Below, piece after piece: positions 1 through 8,583 of a stretch of 64,000 bases of DNA. The first letter of the stretch is position 1. Every line of letters begins with the position of its first letter. This DNA is from a virus, in IMG/VR virus record IMGVR_UViG_3300025161_000004, positions 124,001 through 188,000 of that record. One strand, 5' to 3'. Below the pieces are notes generated by a model. That model was not told where the DNA came from. It did not search any database and saw only the letters and a list, made by a program, of their open reading frames with translations. A program made the position numbers and the translations under genes.

Positions 1-157
1 CTTCAGTTAATGAATATTGGTTATAGTTTTCATATGGGTGAATACTGAATTCAAAACTATTAGATATACCAATGGTTTTATATATGTGATCATTGAACTT
101 ATTATTAAATGCTTGTCCAAGATGAGAGCTATAAATCACACGGATTATGGATTTCAT
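1..157 (-). CDS. Partial protein, possible glycosyltransferase (runs off left edge)
   Basis: An open minus-strand frame begins at an ATG (155-157) and continues without a stop to the window edge, giving 52 residues starting MKSIIRVIYSSHLGQ. The VIYSSHL start, followed by a conserved-looking HI..TIGI segment and a QYSLTE motif, resembles the N-terminus of small GT-A-type glycosyltransferases found in phages and bacteria, but this is recollection of a family style and not a firm match. An in-frame stop lies upstream, so the ATG is the natural start. It follows the gp53-like gene by 42 bases and probably shares its transcript. C-terminal part not visible. Confidence 0.5.
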   Translation of the reverse strand, partial: MKSIIRVIYSSHLGQAFNNKFNDHIYKTIGISNSFEFSIHPYENYNQYSLTE

Positions 158-199
158 ACAAAAATCAAAAATAATAGAAAATTTGATTCTTGTAAAGTG

Positions 200-514
200 T
201 TATTGATTTCTTATTTTTTGTAGACCGCTCTCATATACTGATTTAACTCTTTCCAATGGAAAGGGAATACGTATTAAAGTACCATCAGGGATATCAAATT
301 CAGATAAATATTCAGGATTCGCAAATAGTATAAAAAAATCATAAAATGGATCATTATAATATTTTTGTGATAATTTATCCATTCTACTTCTACCTTCATT
401 CCAAATTTCATATTTATCTGTACTGGCTATTGGTATCTTTACAAATGGTAATTGATCTATATCACCATTTTCATTAATGAAAATCTCGTATCTATTATAT
501 GTATTTCTTATCAT
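200..514 (-). CDS. gp53: Baseplate wedge protein, T4 gp53-like with LysM-type fold
   Basis: A 104-residue protein. Residues about 33-95 look like a LysM-like module of the type found in T4 gp53: KYEIWNEG, DKLSQKYYNDP, FFILFANPEY and a closing PDGTLIRIPFP strand. In T4, gp53 joins baseplate wedges around the hub. It lies directly downstream (12 bases) of the 987-residue baseplate/tail gene on the same strand, which fits a baseplate operon. No promoter motif is visible between the two, so it is probably co-transcribed. The family assignment rests on domain shape, size and context; a generic LysM baseplate protein is the alternative. Confidence 0.65.
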   Translation of the reverse strand: MIRNTYNRYEIFINENGDIDQLPFVKIPIASTDKYEIWNEGRSRMDKLSQKYYNDPFYDFFILFANPEYLSEFDIPDGTLIRIPFPLERVKSVYESGLQKIRNQ

Positions 515-526
515 AAATTAATTTAT

Positions 527-3490
527 TTAAAAACTAATATTTTTAGGATCATCAGTTCCATACTGTAAATCCTCATATTTTTTAGGTAATGCGTAAACAC
601 CTTTATCATAATATGTAGAATTTGCATAATAGTTAAATCCTATAGCATTTTGAAGTGCATCGATAGGTCCTCTTAATGACTGACCACCTATTACCTTCAT
701 AGACATTGAAATATCACAAATCATATACTGCATTCCCATTCCCTCAGGATTCGTATCCCAAGGTGCATCACTATAGTTAAAATTAATACTTTCTATAATT
801 ACTTTAGTATGAAAAAAGTCACCAATACGTAATATACATACTGGTTGACGACCAAATACAGAATTCTTACTACTTAATTGTTCACCATTAGAACTTATCA
901 TTCTCATGGCTGCGCCTTGGCGTACACATTGCTGTAAAAATGTTAATCTTTTATGAAAATCTTCTGGTGTTTGAGAATAAAAAACTGGTACAAATTTATT
1001 TTCACGTATATAATTAAACCCCCTAACTTTACCATCTTCAATTGTAAATGGATTAAATATACAATTTGATGGGTAGTTTTGTTCTGCTTTTATTCTAGAT
1101 ATTTCCTTATCCAAAGAATCTTTTGCTTCGATTAAATTATCAATTTCTTCTTGATTTATATTCGTTTGATTTTCGATAGTTTGTTGTTCTGTAACACCTT
1201 TGTTTCTAAATATAATTCTCACATATCTCGATTTTTTTGATTCAGGAAGATTTATACTGTCAGCAGATCTTGTACTTTCAGGTGCTAAAATACTACTATT
1301 AGGTACAATCGTAACAGTAGCACCTAGTTCTTCCATAGTTTTACCATTATTAGCTTCTTTGAATTTTTGTTCAAAGAAATTTTTTACAGCAATAGCTCTT
1401 CTTTCACTTAACTCTTTGTTATAATCAAATTCTTTTGATCTATCAATATACAACTTTGATGCATTACCTTCAAATATAATTTCAAGTGAAGCAATAGTAT
1501 CATCATCCTTTATGGATTGAATTCTATTATTAATTAATTCAACAAAATTACTATTCAAATTATCATTATTAGTGGCATATATATTTGTTGATTGATTACC
1601 TGTCTCATAATTAGCATCAATAATATCATTTTGTATTGTGGTATTTAGATTTGCATCTATTTTAGGTATGTCATTTGGGAAAAATATATTTATATCACTA
1701 TAATTAAAATCCTTATAATTTCTAATTACAGTTTTTTCTCTTAAAGTTTCAATTTGTTTAACTATATCATCTCTCTTTTTTACTTTATCTGATAAATTAT
1801 ATGTTTCTTTAGGTGTAGCTTCACCACCAAAAGCAAAAAAATCTGCAAATTCTTTATTTGTTGTAAATCCTTTTATTTGGGGTGGATAATCTATAATTAA
1901 CTTAAATGATAGAGTTGCAGATCTTTCAGAAAAACCATAAGTATACATTGGTTCATTTCTACCAATGAAATTTACTTGTTCCCACTTAGCAGTTGCTTGT
2001 TCTTCTAAATTAATATCATATGGTGCAAACCACATTAACCGACCATAATTCGGACCGATTTCGCACTTAGGTAATTGAATATTAGGCATACCTTCAGGTA
2101 ATCCAATCACATTACCTTCTTCATTTAATTGAAAAGCTAAATTCTCTATTGAGAACATAACTTTTTTATTAATCGCCTGAGATGATTTACTAATCATTGG
2201 GGTAATATTTGGTATTACCCTTTCATAAATAACTGAATTTGGATTACCATTATAAACATAGTTACCTTCAAATCTAATAGCCTTAGCGAAACGATTATAT
2301 TGATCAAGTACTGTATGCTGTCTTAATCCTTCATTTGGTGCATTTTCTCTATATCTTCTAACAATACTATTTTCAGGTACATTATATAATGCACTACCAT
2401 TAAATCCAACTAACTTACCTTTACCACTAATATCAGTCTTTCTGTAGAATTTCTTTCTGGTTTGATCAATTAAATTTCCACCATAAGCATTAAGTAATTG
2501 TGCTGTGTGTTTTAATAAACCTATTCTTGACCCAAATTTATTTATTGATTCACTTTCAACATTAGTATCTCTTGAATACTTCTGTACTTCTAATGTATCT
2601 TCACTTACATCTGTTTTACCCCAAATAATTTGATTATCGTCATCATAATGACCATCAGGTCTTCTTTCAAAATATTCAAATTCATCGGAAAAATTGTTAT
2701 TATCTGTTCTACCTAATGCAGCAATAAATTCATTATTGAGAGAAAAGTTTTTATCTAATGATCCTCCATATTCTTGATAAGCAGAATTATTTTTAGATAA
2801 TTCCATTCTTAATTCTGATTGAGATGCTCTTAATTTTGCATCAGCATCAGATTTATATGGAGCATCATCAGAAATATATCCTTCAATTTTATAATATGTA
2901 GATAATAATGGAAATCCTTGATTTTCTAATGATCCATATATTTGATTTGAAGAATTTCTATAAAAATTTCTACTTAAATTATTAGTTAATATTAATAACT
3001 GACCTTTACCTGTATTACGTATATAATCTATATCAGTACTTTGAGGTGTAAATGGTGATCTACGTAAGTTTGTACCGACTAATGTCTCAAGAATTCTACT
3101 TATATTTGATTGTTGTTCATCTCTTGTTATACGATAATCAATTTTACGTATAGCAAATTTTGTATTTGGATTTTTATCGAATAAATTACCTAAATTAAAC
3201 GTTGGTATTATTTCAGCAGAACCTTGAGATATTACTGTTTGAGATAATTGTTTTGCTAATTGAACTAATCCTATTTGAGCAATAGGAGTATTAGGCCCTA
3301 TGACTCTACCTAAAACTGTATTAGTAATATCAAATGATTTGAATGGTAATGCTATATTGGCTAATGCATTTACTGCATTTATGATTGCGGGATTATTTAT
3401 TTCATAAATGTTGTTGGGAGTATATAAGTTTTTAGCTAAAAGGGAATCTCTCAATTTAGCTGTTTCAATACTTGTTTCTAATCTTGACAT
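527..3490 (-). CDS. Large baseplate/tail protein with OmpA-like domain
   Basis: A 987-residue protein. Residues about 660-780 contain an OmpA-like peptidoglycan-binding domain: LEIIFEGNAS, then a NKELSERRAIAVKNFFEQ helix and a VTIVPNSS strand. The C-terminal 150 residues (VFGRQPVCILRIGDFFHTKVII...SINFNYSDAPWD) resemble phage baseplate proteins that combine beta domains with LysM-type modules. The N-terminal half is Asn/Ser-rich without recognisable domains. It is the first gene of an operon with the gp53-like gene. It probably contacts or passes cell-wall peptidoglycan during tail contraction (inference). Its exact T4 counterpart is not clear. Confidence 0.6.
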   Translation of the reverse strand: MSRLETSIETAKLRDSLLAKNLYTPNNIYEINNPAIINAVNALANIALPFKSFDITNTVLGRVIGPNTPIAQIGLVQLAKQLSQTVISQGSAEIIPTFNLGNLFDKNPNTKFAIRKIDYRITRDEQQSNISRILETLVGTNLRRSPFTPQSTDIDYIRNTGKGQLLILTNNLSRNFYRNSSNQIYGSLENQGFPLLSTYYKIEGYISDDAPYKSDADAKLRASQSELRMELSKNNSAYQEYGGSLDKNFSLNNEFIAALGRTDNNNFSDEFEYFERRPDGHYDDDNQIIWGKTDVSEDTLEVQKYSRDTNVESESINKFGSRIGLLKHTAQLLNAYGGNLIDQTRKKFYRKTDISGKGKLVGFNGSALYNVPENSIVRRYRENAPNEGLRQHTVLDQYNRFAKAIRFEGNYVYNGNPNSVIYERVIPNITPMISKSSQAINKKVMFSIENLAFQLNEEGNVIGLPEGMPNIQLPKCEIGPNYGRLMWFAPYDINLEEQATAKWEQVNFIGRNEPMYTYGFSERSATLSFKLIIDYPPQIKGFTTNKEFADFFAFGGEATPKETYNLSDKVKKRDDIVKQIETLREKTVIRNYKDFNYSDINIFFPNDIPKIDANLNTTIQNDIIDANYETGNQSTNIYATNNDNLNSNFVELINNRIQSIKDDDTIASLEIIFEGNASKLYIDRSKEFDYNKELSERRAIAVKNFFEQKFKEANNGKTMEELGATVTIVPNSSILAPESTRSADSINLPESKKSRYVRIIFRNKGVTEQQTIENQTNINQEEIDNLIEAKDSLDKEISRIKAEQNYPSNCIFNPFTIEDGKVRGFNYIRENKFVPVFYSQTPEDFHKRLTFLQQCVRQGAAMRMISSNGEQLSSKNSVFGRQPVCILRIGDFFHTKVIIESINFNYSDAPWDTNPEGMGMQYMICDISMSMKVIGGQSLRGPIDALQNAIGFNYYANSTYYDKGVYALPKKYEDLQYGTDDPKNISF

Positions 3491-3491
3491 A

Positions 3492-3569
3492 TTATCTCAA
3501 AATGGTCATATTTAAATTTTAGTTAAGAATTAAATTCTTACCTAACTCCGAGTAAACCTTTTGAGATAA
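3492..3569. repeat. 11-bp inverted repeat flanking the leader of the 987-residue gene
   Basis: TTATCTCAAAA at 3492-3502 and its exact reverse complement at 3559-3569. One arm abuts the start codon, the other overlaps the late promoter motif. A smaller hairpin (TAAGAAT/ATTCTTA, centred near 3532) lies inside. It could be an operator or an RNA structure. Confidence 0.45.
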
Positions 3570-3731
3570 ATACTTTTTAAAAAAAATATAAATTTGACTT
3601 GACTTTTTATATTCTACTACGTAGAATATAAAACACATAGAAAATAGACTGATTTTTTTAAATTTTTTTATCGAAAAAAAATGAGCAAAATAGTGCGCCT
3701 TAGACTTCGACATTACGATTTCACCGCACAT
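3519..3731 (-). CDS. Possible small early protein, hypothetical
   Basis: A 70-residue frame starting MCGEIVMSKSKAHYF, lysine- and phenylalanine-rich with a hydrophobic stretch near residues 28-40. Its only support is a host-type promoter upstream (3804-3834) and somewhat higher GC content at its 5' end than its surroundings. It overlaps the late promoter and inverted repeat of the next gene, and no family is recognisable. It may equally be non-coding or a structured RNA. Confidence 0.25.
   Translation of the reverse strand: MCGEIVMSKSKAHYFAHFFSIKKFKKISLFSMCFIFYVVEYKKSSQIYIFFKKYLSQKVYSELGKNLILN
3566..3574 (-). promoter_or_regulatory. Late promoter motif AGTATTTAT
   Basis: Matches the window-wide late motif and points toward the 987-residue gene, 76 bases upstream of its ATG. 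The long leader is unusual among these sites. Confidence 0.55.
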
Positions 3732-3803
3732 CCTCTTTTTATTTTTGTTTTATTTTTTTATTTTTTACAAAACTTTATTACGGTGCTTTCGCAAAGTTTT
3801 GGC

Positions 3804-3834
3804 GAAAGTTACAAAATTTTTTTGACATTTGCAA
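3804..3834 (-). promoter_or_regulatory. Host-type promoter, TTGC-N19-TAACTTTC
   Basis: On the minus strand TTGC (3831-3834) is followed after 19 bases by TAACTTTC (3804-3811), one mismatch from the Bacteroidota -7 box TAnnTTTG. It points into the gap downstream of the tape measure gene. Confidence 0.4.
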
Positions 3835-3865
3835 GTGATTTAGAAAAAAAAATTAATATTTTTTT

Positions 3866-6433
3866 TTATCCTCTACCTTTTTGGGCAGCTACTGTGACAT
3901 CTACGATTTGTCTCGATAATGCTGATGCCATAGTTCTACCATCAACATTAATTATCGTATTTACATTTAAAGCCACTTCTTTTCTGTCAAATTCAACTTT
4001 TAATGGTTTACTAAATAAATCAGATAATTGAGATATAAAATTATTATTAGAGACATCTGCTTCAGCAATAGTTTTGATTGCTTTAGCTGTTTCAATAAAG
4101 TTAGTATTATCACCTGCCATAACTGCAGCAATACCACTAAAAGCTGTACCAACCTTTTCAAGTGTTCCACTATATAATGCCATAACTGTTAATGCCGCAG
4201 TTAATGCAGTAACACCAATTATACCTGTAGTAGATAATAATGCCAATGATCCTGCTATTCCAGCAAATGCTAATGTTACTGCTTTCATTTTTTCAATAGA
4301 TATATTCTGCATTAGTTTTGTCATTCCATCAGCCATAAACCCAATACCAGCTGCAGCAATACCTATACCAGCACCAATCATTAATATTGCACCTCCAAAA
4401 CCAAGCATCGGTAATGCAGCAGAACTAGCAGCAAAACCGAGAGCAATTACTGCAACAGACAATACACCAAATCCAATACCTAAATAACTTACAACATCTT
4501 TTAACAGTGCCATTTGATCAACATTTAATTCTTTTATACTTTCAGCTAATCCAGAAATACCTTTTGCGGCTAACCATATACCAGCACCTAAAGCAACAAA
4601 AGCAGCACCCATTGCCAATATTGTTTTAGGATTAATTTTTTTCATTTCATTAGTTACATTCTCACTAATACCGCCACTTGGCATTTGTTTTATATTACCA
4701 CCAGCGATATCTTTCATTTTTCCTTTTGCTTTTTCTTTTACTTTTTCTTTCGCTGCTTCACCAACAGTGCTTTGAATTGTGCCAGTAATTTCTTTTTTTG
4801 AAAAATAAGAACCAATCATTTGAGCACTTGTTTTTATTGCAGAAAATGATTTGGTTGTTAAATCCCAAAACTTTTTTCCAGCAACAAATACAATACTAAG
4901 TGCTGCAACCCATTTCATAGCTGATTTACCCCAATCAGGAATAGAATCAAATATATCATTAATACCTTTTAGAATCGGAGAAATTGTATCAAGAACTGCA
5001 TTTATACCTCTTAACGAAGGTAATAATGCAGCTTTCAATCCCTCAACTGTCGCTGCTAATTGTTCATTAAATGTTTGTGCTGCTTTAGCTCTTTCCTCTA
5101 AAGAGGTTTTTTGGGATTTTAATCCCTCGATTTCAGCTTTACTTAATTTAGATAATTCCTTTTTTTGATCACCAATCATTACATAAAACTTACCTGTACC
5201 CTTTTCGAATTGAGCCATACCTTCAATTACACTTCTATCTTCAGGATTAAGTATACCACTACTAGACATTTGCCTGCGCATTTCCTGTATCTTAGCCATT
5301 TGAATTGCTTGTTCAGCAAGTTCCTCTGTTGACATACCAAGTGCTTCGGCAGCTTTTGCTAATATATCTCTCGATTGAGGTGATGCTAAATCAAATTCAA
5401 AGCCCTCAGAAGTTTTACGTAATGTTGCCATTCCTTTGGTCATTTCATTAATTGTTTGCATGAATTTTTTGGGATCATTACGTGATTCATATAGCATTTT
5501 AAATGGATCGGTTTTAGCGAATTCACCACCTAATACTTGTAATTTTGATGCTAAATCAACCGCCCCCTCAAGAGTTCTGGCTTTATCTGCAGCATTTAAA
5601 GTGCTTTCCATATTAATTTTAAATTTCTCAGAATACATTGCCATATCAGACATACCAGCAACCCCTGTTTTAAATCCATATGTTGCTAATCTCTTAAAAT
5701 TAGCATTCATAGATTTTAATATTTTATTACTATTAAGACCAAATTTTTCGGATGAATCAACAATATTTTGAACAGTTTTAGCAGTATCCTCTGCATTAGT
5801 ACCAACTAATTCAAATTTACCAATTAATTCTCCAGCACCTTGAACACCTAATGCAGTTCCTTTTGCTATTCTTGTTACAGCAATTGCAGCTTCTTTATAG
5901 AGTAAAGTTTGTCTACCAGTTAATTCAGAATAAGTTGTTTGAATTTCCGATAGTTCTTGGAGATTAGAACCAAGATATGCTAATTCTACTGCCGAATCTT
6001 CAAAATTTTTGCGTAATATATTTGCTTTATTACCTGATAAGCCTAAATTAAGTATTGTTTGTCTAATTGCCTTATCAGATTGCATTAGATATGTAAAATA
6101 GTTTCTAGCACTATTAACTATACCTTCCCTAATATTTTTTAAATTTTCTAATCCTTGTTTTTGTTTTTCTATTTCTTTTCTTTGTTGTCCATAAATTTTT
6201 AATAGATTTTCATTAGCCTTTAAAGTGTTTTCATCACCTTCAAGAATTTTAGATCTTAAATTTTGAATTTTTTTATTTATTTCACCGTAATCTTTATTAA
6301 GATCATTTAATCTTCTTTGTGTACTAAAAATACCTTTTTGTGTATCAAATATACTTAATAATGTTCTTTCTTCACCCTCAAGAAGCTGATTAATTTTTTC
6401 TTGTAGTTTTAATCTTTCATTATCGATTGCCAT
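3866..6433 (-). CDS. Tail tape measure protein
   Basis: An 855-residue protein with the usual tape measure architecture: an N-terminal coiled coil (about residues 1-110), a long alpha-helical body, and several hydrophobic Ala/Gly-rich segments between about 500 and 770 (for example TILAMGAAFVALGAGIWLAA and IGFGVLSVAVIALGFAAS) that may form a membrane channel on ejection. Tape measure length sets tail length. It lies downstream of the gp26-type/chaperone gene pair, as in other tailed phages, but has its own late promoter and is separated from that pair by a terminator hairpin. Start at ATG 6433 follows the promoter by about 20 bases. Confidence 0.88.
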   Translation of the reverse strand: MAIDNERLKLQEKINQLLEGEERTLLSIFDTQKGIFSTQRRLNDLNKDYGEINKKIQNLRSKILEGDENTLKANENLLKIYGQQRKEIEKQKQGLENLKNIREGIVNSARNYFTYLMQSDKAIRQTILNLGLSGNKANILRKNFEDSAVELAYLGSNLQELSEIQTTYSELTGRQTLLYKEAAIAVTRIAKGTALGVQGAGELIGKFELVGTNAEDTAKTVQNIVDSSEKFGLNSNKILKSMNANFKRLATYGFKTGVAGMSDMAMYSEKFKINMESTLNAADKARTLEGAVDLASKLQVLGGEFAKTDPFKMLYESRNDPKKFMQTINEMTKGMATLRKTSEGFEFDLASPQSRDILAKAAEALGMSTEELAEQAIQMAKIQEMRRQMSSSGILNPEDRSVIEGMAQFEKGTGKFYVMIGDQKKELSKLSKAEIEGLKSQKTSLEERAKAAQTFNEQLAATVEGLKAALLPSLRGINAVLDTISPILKGINDIFDSIPDWGKSAMKWVAALSIVFVAGKKFWDLTTKSFSAIKTSAQMIGSYFSKKEITGTIQSTVGEAAKEKVKEKAKGKMKDIAGGNIKQMPSGGISENVTNEMKKINPKTILAMGAAFVALGAGIWLAAKGISGLAESIKELNVDQMALLKDVVSYLGIGFGVLSVAVIALGFAASSAALPMLGFGGAILMIGAGIGIAAAGIGFMADGMTKLMQNISIEKMKAVTLAFAGIAGSLALLSTTGIIGVTALTAALTVMALYSGTLEKVGTAFSGIAAVMAGDNTNFIETAKAIKTIAEADVSNNNFISQLSDLFSKPLKVEFDRKEVALNVNTIINVDGRTMASALSRQIVDVTVAAQKGRG

Positions 6434-6454
6434 ATTAATTGCAAATTATTTCTA

Positions 6455-6462
6455 ATAAATAC
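6455..6462 (-). promoter_or_regulatory. Late promoter motif GTATTTAT
   Basis: Lies 21 bases upstream of the tape measure ATG and points toward it. Confidence 0.6.
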
Positions 6463-6472
6463 ACAATAAGCA

Positions 6473-6498
6473 AAAACCCTTCGAATTCGAAGGGTTTT
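6473..6498 (-). terminator. Perfect palindromic terminator
   Basis: AAAACCCTTCGAA followed by TTCGAAGGGTTTT: a perfect 26-base palindrome with U-run on exit, two bases after the stop of the 64-residue chaperone extension and upstream of the tape measure promoter. It separates two minus-strand units. Confidence 0.8.
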
Positions 6499-6500
6499 AT

Positions 6501-6695
6501 TTATCTCTTCCTTATACCAGAAACCGATAGCGTTTTATTTTTTCTGGCTTGTTTTTCAAAAATTTCTTTGGTTTCTTTAGCTTCTTTCTCAAGTAGATGA
6601 AGATAATATCTTCTTTTCCATACTGGAATACTTTCAATGTATTCGGAAGAAAATCTACCATGTTTAGTAAGCAGGTAAATTTCTTGAATTACCAT
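6501..6695 (-). CDS. Tail assembly chaperone extension, probably made by -1 frameshift
   Basis: A 64-residue frame (MVIQEIYLLTKHGRFSSEYIESI...) rich in charged helices. It lies between the gp26-type gene and the tape measure gene, where tailed phages encode the second tail assembly chaperone (gpGT of lambda; gp51 is the presumed T4 equivalent). Its frame is open without a stop back to the T9 run inside the upstream gene, exactly one -1 shift away, so it is probably translated as the C-terminal part of a fusion of about 387 residues. A GGAG sequence about 10 bases before the ATG leaves independent initiation possible. Confidence 0.65.
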   Translation of the reverse strand: MVIQEIYLLTKHGRFSSEYIESIPVWKRRYYLHLLEKEAKETKEIFEKQARKNKTLSVSGIRKR

Positions 6696-6712
6696 TTTTT
6701 TATATTCTCCAG

Positions 6713-7663
6713 CTAAAGATTTGGGAAAAAAAAATCTACTCCCATTACTATGGGTGCTTTAAATGTATTACCTGCAGGTGATGTAAATTGATAGTTCATA
6801 TCTACACCAGGGCTAACATCTAATATTTTTTTTCTTAGAGTTAATGAATCCAAAGCTGGCATAGCATCAACAAATCTACTAATATACATTTTATCTCTTT
6901 TACCATCTATCTCGGTTATTTGTGTTTTTAATCTAAGTGTATTTAATTCATTATATTCCTGATTATATGCTTCTTTCATTGCGTCAGCTTTTTTTATTAC
7001 TTCATCAATTTCTCTTGAATTTAATAATCTAAATTTTACAATCTTTTTTCTCATGGGTAATTCTATTGTAAACTCACCATTTTCATCAGGAAATTCGGTT
7101 ATCTCTTTATTTTTTAATTTAGTTAAATCAATAGTTGCCTTAAATTGTTTTCCAGTAAATGGATCGGTGACATTCACATCATAATCCTTACCATATGATG
7201 ATGCTCTTAGAAAAATTAGAATAGCATCCTTATCTCCAACTAATAGATCGCCCACATTAACGTTAGGTGTCTTAATTTTGCGTTTAAGAATCACATCAAG
7301 TACAGTACCATTTTCTATAAGTGCTGGGGTTGTTAAAATATCTTCATCTTTCGATGTAAGATATTCAACCATTACTTCATCTAATCTATTTTTATAAAAT
7401 AAACCCTTTGATGGTAATTTAACAGTATCAACACCAACAATAAGATCGGGATCATTTTCAACACTTATTCTTTTTATATGTTCATCAAAGTTATTATCGA
7501 GTTTAGGAATTTGAGTTTGTGCTGTACTGAATTGATTTTCAGGAATTCCCTTTTGGGATAATGTTACGTTTTCGGTTTTAGTTTTATATGCTGCATTAGC
7601 TTCTTCTTTTTTTGCGTAATAATTTCTAAGCGATTCATTTAGTAATGACGATTCTTGATTCAT
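6713..7663 (-). CDS. gp26: T4 gp26-type baseplate hub / tail assembly chaperone protein
   Basis: A 316-residue protein. Residues about 80-240 fit the T4_baseplate (gp26) family: VKLPSKGLFYKN, an LTSKDEDILTTPALIENGTVLDVILKRKI block, a GDKDAILIFLRASSYG block, and a C-terminal INSREID-like helical part (here LLNSREIDEV). The first 80 residues are polar and probably flexible. The coding end carries a T9 run that can shift ribosomes by -1 into the following 64-residue frame. The family is related to tail tube chaperones, and its position before the tape measure supports that role. Confidence 0.78.
   Translation of the reverse strand: MNQESSLLNESLRNYYAKKEEANAAYKTKTENVTLSQKGIPENQFSTAQTQIPKLDNNFDEHIKRISVENDPDLIVGVDTVKLPSKGLFYKNRLDEVMVEYLTSKDEDILTTPALIENGTVLDVILKRKIKTPNVNVGDLLVGDKDAILIFLRASSYGKDYDVNVTDPFTGKQFKATIDLTKLKNKEITEFPDENGEFTIELPMRKKIVKFRLLNSREIDEVIKKADAMKEAYNQEYNELNTLRLKTQITEIDGKRDKMYISRFVDAMPALDSLTLRKKILDVSPGVDMNYQFTSPAGNTFKAPIVMGVDFFFPNL
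6726..6734 (-). promoter_or_regulatory. Candidate programmed -1 frameshift site (T9 run)
   Basis: The minus-strand reads GAT TTT TTT TTC CCA in the zero frame, ending at TAG 6713-6715. Slipping back one base on T TTT TTT gives an open frame through TTT CCC AAA TCT to the 64-residue extension. Position and geometry match tail chaperone frameshifts. Confidence 0.65.
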
Positions 7664-7706
7664 ATCTCAGATTTATAAATTATTATAAAATATTATTATA
7701 TGTACC

Positions 7707-7715
7707 TATAAATAG
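7707..7715 (-). promoter_or_regulatory. Late promoter motif CTATTTATA
   Basis: Points toward the gp26-type gene, 43 bases upstream of its ATG at 7663. Confidence 0.5.
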
Positions 7716-7765
7716 TTGTATAAAAAAAAAGTTATAAAAAAATTCAAGATTTTTAATTAAAAATT

Positions 7766-7774
7766 GTATAATAC
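7766..7774 (+). promoter_or_regulatory. Promoter motif GTATAATAC before phoH
   Basis: A sigma70-like TATAAT core with a preceding G, 20 bases before the phoH ATG. One of four related GTATAATAT/C motifs in the window. Confidence 0.45.
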
Positions 7775-7794
7775 AATATAAACTAATTAAATAA

Positions 7795-8583
7795 ATGACT
7801 AAAAAGAGAAGGGATCAGTCCTTTACCCTAACACAGGAAGAAGTTAATAAACAAGCCAAAGAGTTAATAAATAATATTATTATTTCAGATGTTAAAATAC
7901 ATGCTAAAAATGAAAGTCAAAAGAAATTAATAAAGACAATTAATGAAAAAGAAATAACAATATGTGCAGGTCCACCAGGGTGTGGTAAAACCATAGTTTC
8001 ATTAGCTATGGCTTTGTCTTTAATAAAGAAAGATGATAATAATTATAGAAAAATATATTTGATAAAATCAGTTACAACATTAAAGGGTGAAGAAGTTGGT
8101 TTCTTAAAAGGAGATTTAAGTGAAAAGATTGAACCATTTATGTGGAGTTTTATTTTGAATGTTGATAAGTTAATTAGTGAACATGAAATTAAATCATTGT
8201 TTGATAGTGATATTATTAGACCGTTTCCATTAGCATATATTAGAGGTACTACCCTTGATAATGCAATTATTATAATTGATGAGGCTCAAAATATAACAAT
8301 TGATAATGCCAGAACAATCTTAACTCGTATTGGGCAAAATAGTAAAATGATATTATTAGGTGACACTAATCAAATTGATTTAAAGAATAAAAATGAAAGT
8401 TCGTTAGATATTTTAATTAAAATGTTTGATAACAGTGATAAAATTGGTGTGGTAAAAATGGATACTTCAGATACAAGCATACGTAATCCTATTATCAATT
8501 ACATTGAAGATACTTATAATAAGTACTTCCAAGAACTAGAAAAGGAAGGAAAATCAGCTAAACGTAATTTATTATATGGATAA
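7795..8583 (+). CDS. phoH: PhoH-like ATPase
   Basis: A 262-residue protein with the PhoH P-loop ATPase core: Walker A GPPGCGKT (residues about 58-65), a KSVTTLKGEEVGFLKGD segment typical of the family, Walker B IIIIDEAQN (about 160-168), and a GDTNQID sensor motif (about 188-194). PhoH proteins are common phage auxiliary genes; some have RNA helicase/nuclease-associated roles, but the function in phages is not settled. It is the first gene of a plus-strand unit running to the late sigma gene and overlaps the next gene by eight bases. Confidence 0.9.
   Translation: MTKKRRDQSFTLTQEEVNKQAKELINNIIISDVKIHAKNESQKKLIKTINEKEITICAGPPGCGKTIVSLAMALSLIKKDDNNYRKIYLIKSVTTLKGEEVGFLKGDLSEKIEPFMWSFILNVDKLISEHEIKSLFDSDIIRPFPLAYIRGTTLDNAIIIIDEAQNITIDNARTILTRIGQNSKMILLGDTNQIDLKNKNESSLDILIKMFDNSDKIGVVKMDTSDTSIRNPIINYIEDTYNKYFQELEKEGKSAKRNLLYG

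Larger units (their letters stand above)
3541..3865. other. Gap between tape measure and 987-residue gene, rich in hairpins
   Basis: This stretch holds two clear inverted repeats: a 10-bp stem with 5-base loop at about 3606-3630 (arms TTATATTCTA and TAGAATATAA), and CTTTCGC/GCGAAAG with a 9-base loop at about 3786-3808. It also holds a host-like promoter and a weak small frame. Between the hairpins is a locally GC-richer patch (3690-3735). It may contain a small RNA or an early gene. Confidence 0.4.

Noticed and set aside
3681-4031. Plus-strand 116-residue frame in the gap after the tape measure
   Set aside because: It runs into the tape measure C-terminus on the opposite strand and is dominated by Phe/Leu runs from poly-T.
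4074-4487. Long plus-strand open frame inside the tape measure gene
   Set aside because: It is antisense to a clear tape measure gene, with low-complexity Ala/Ile/Pro composition arising from codon bias of the Ala/Gly-rich hydrophobic region.
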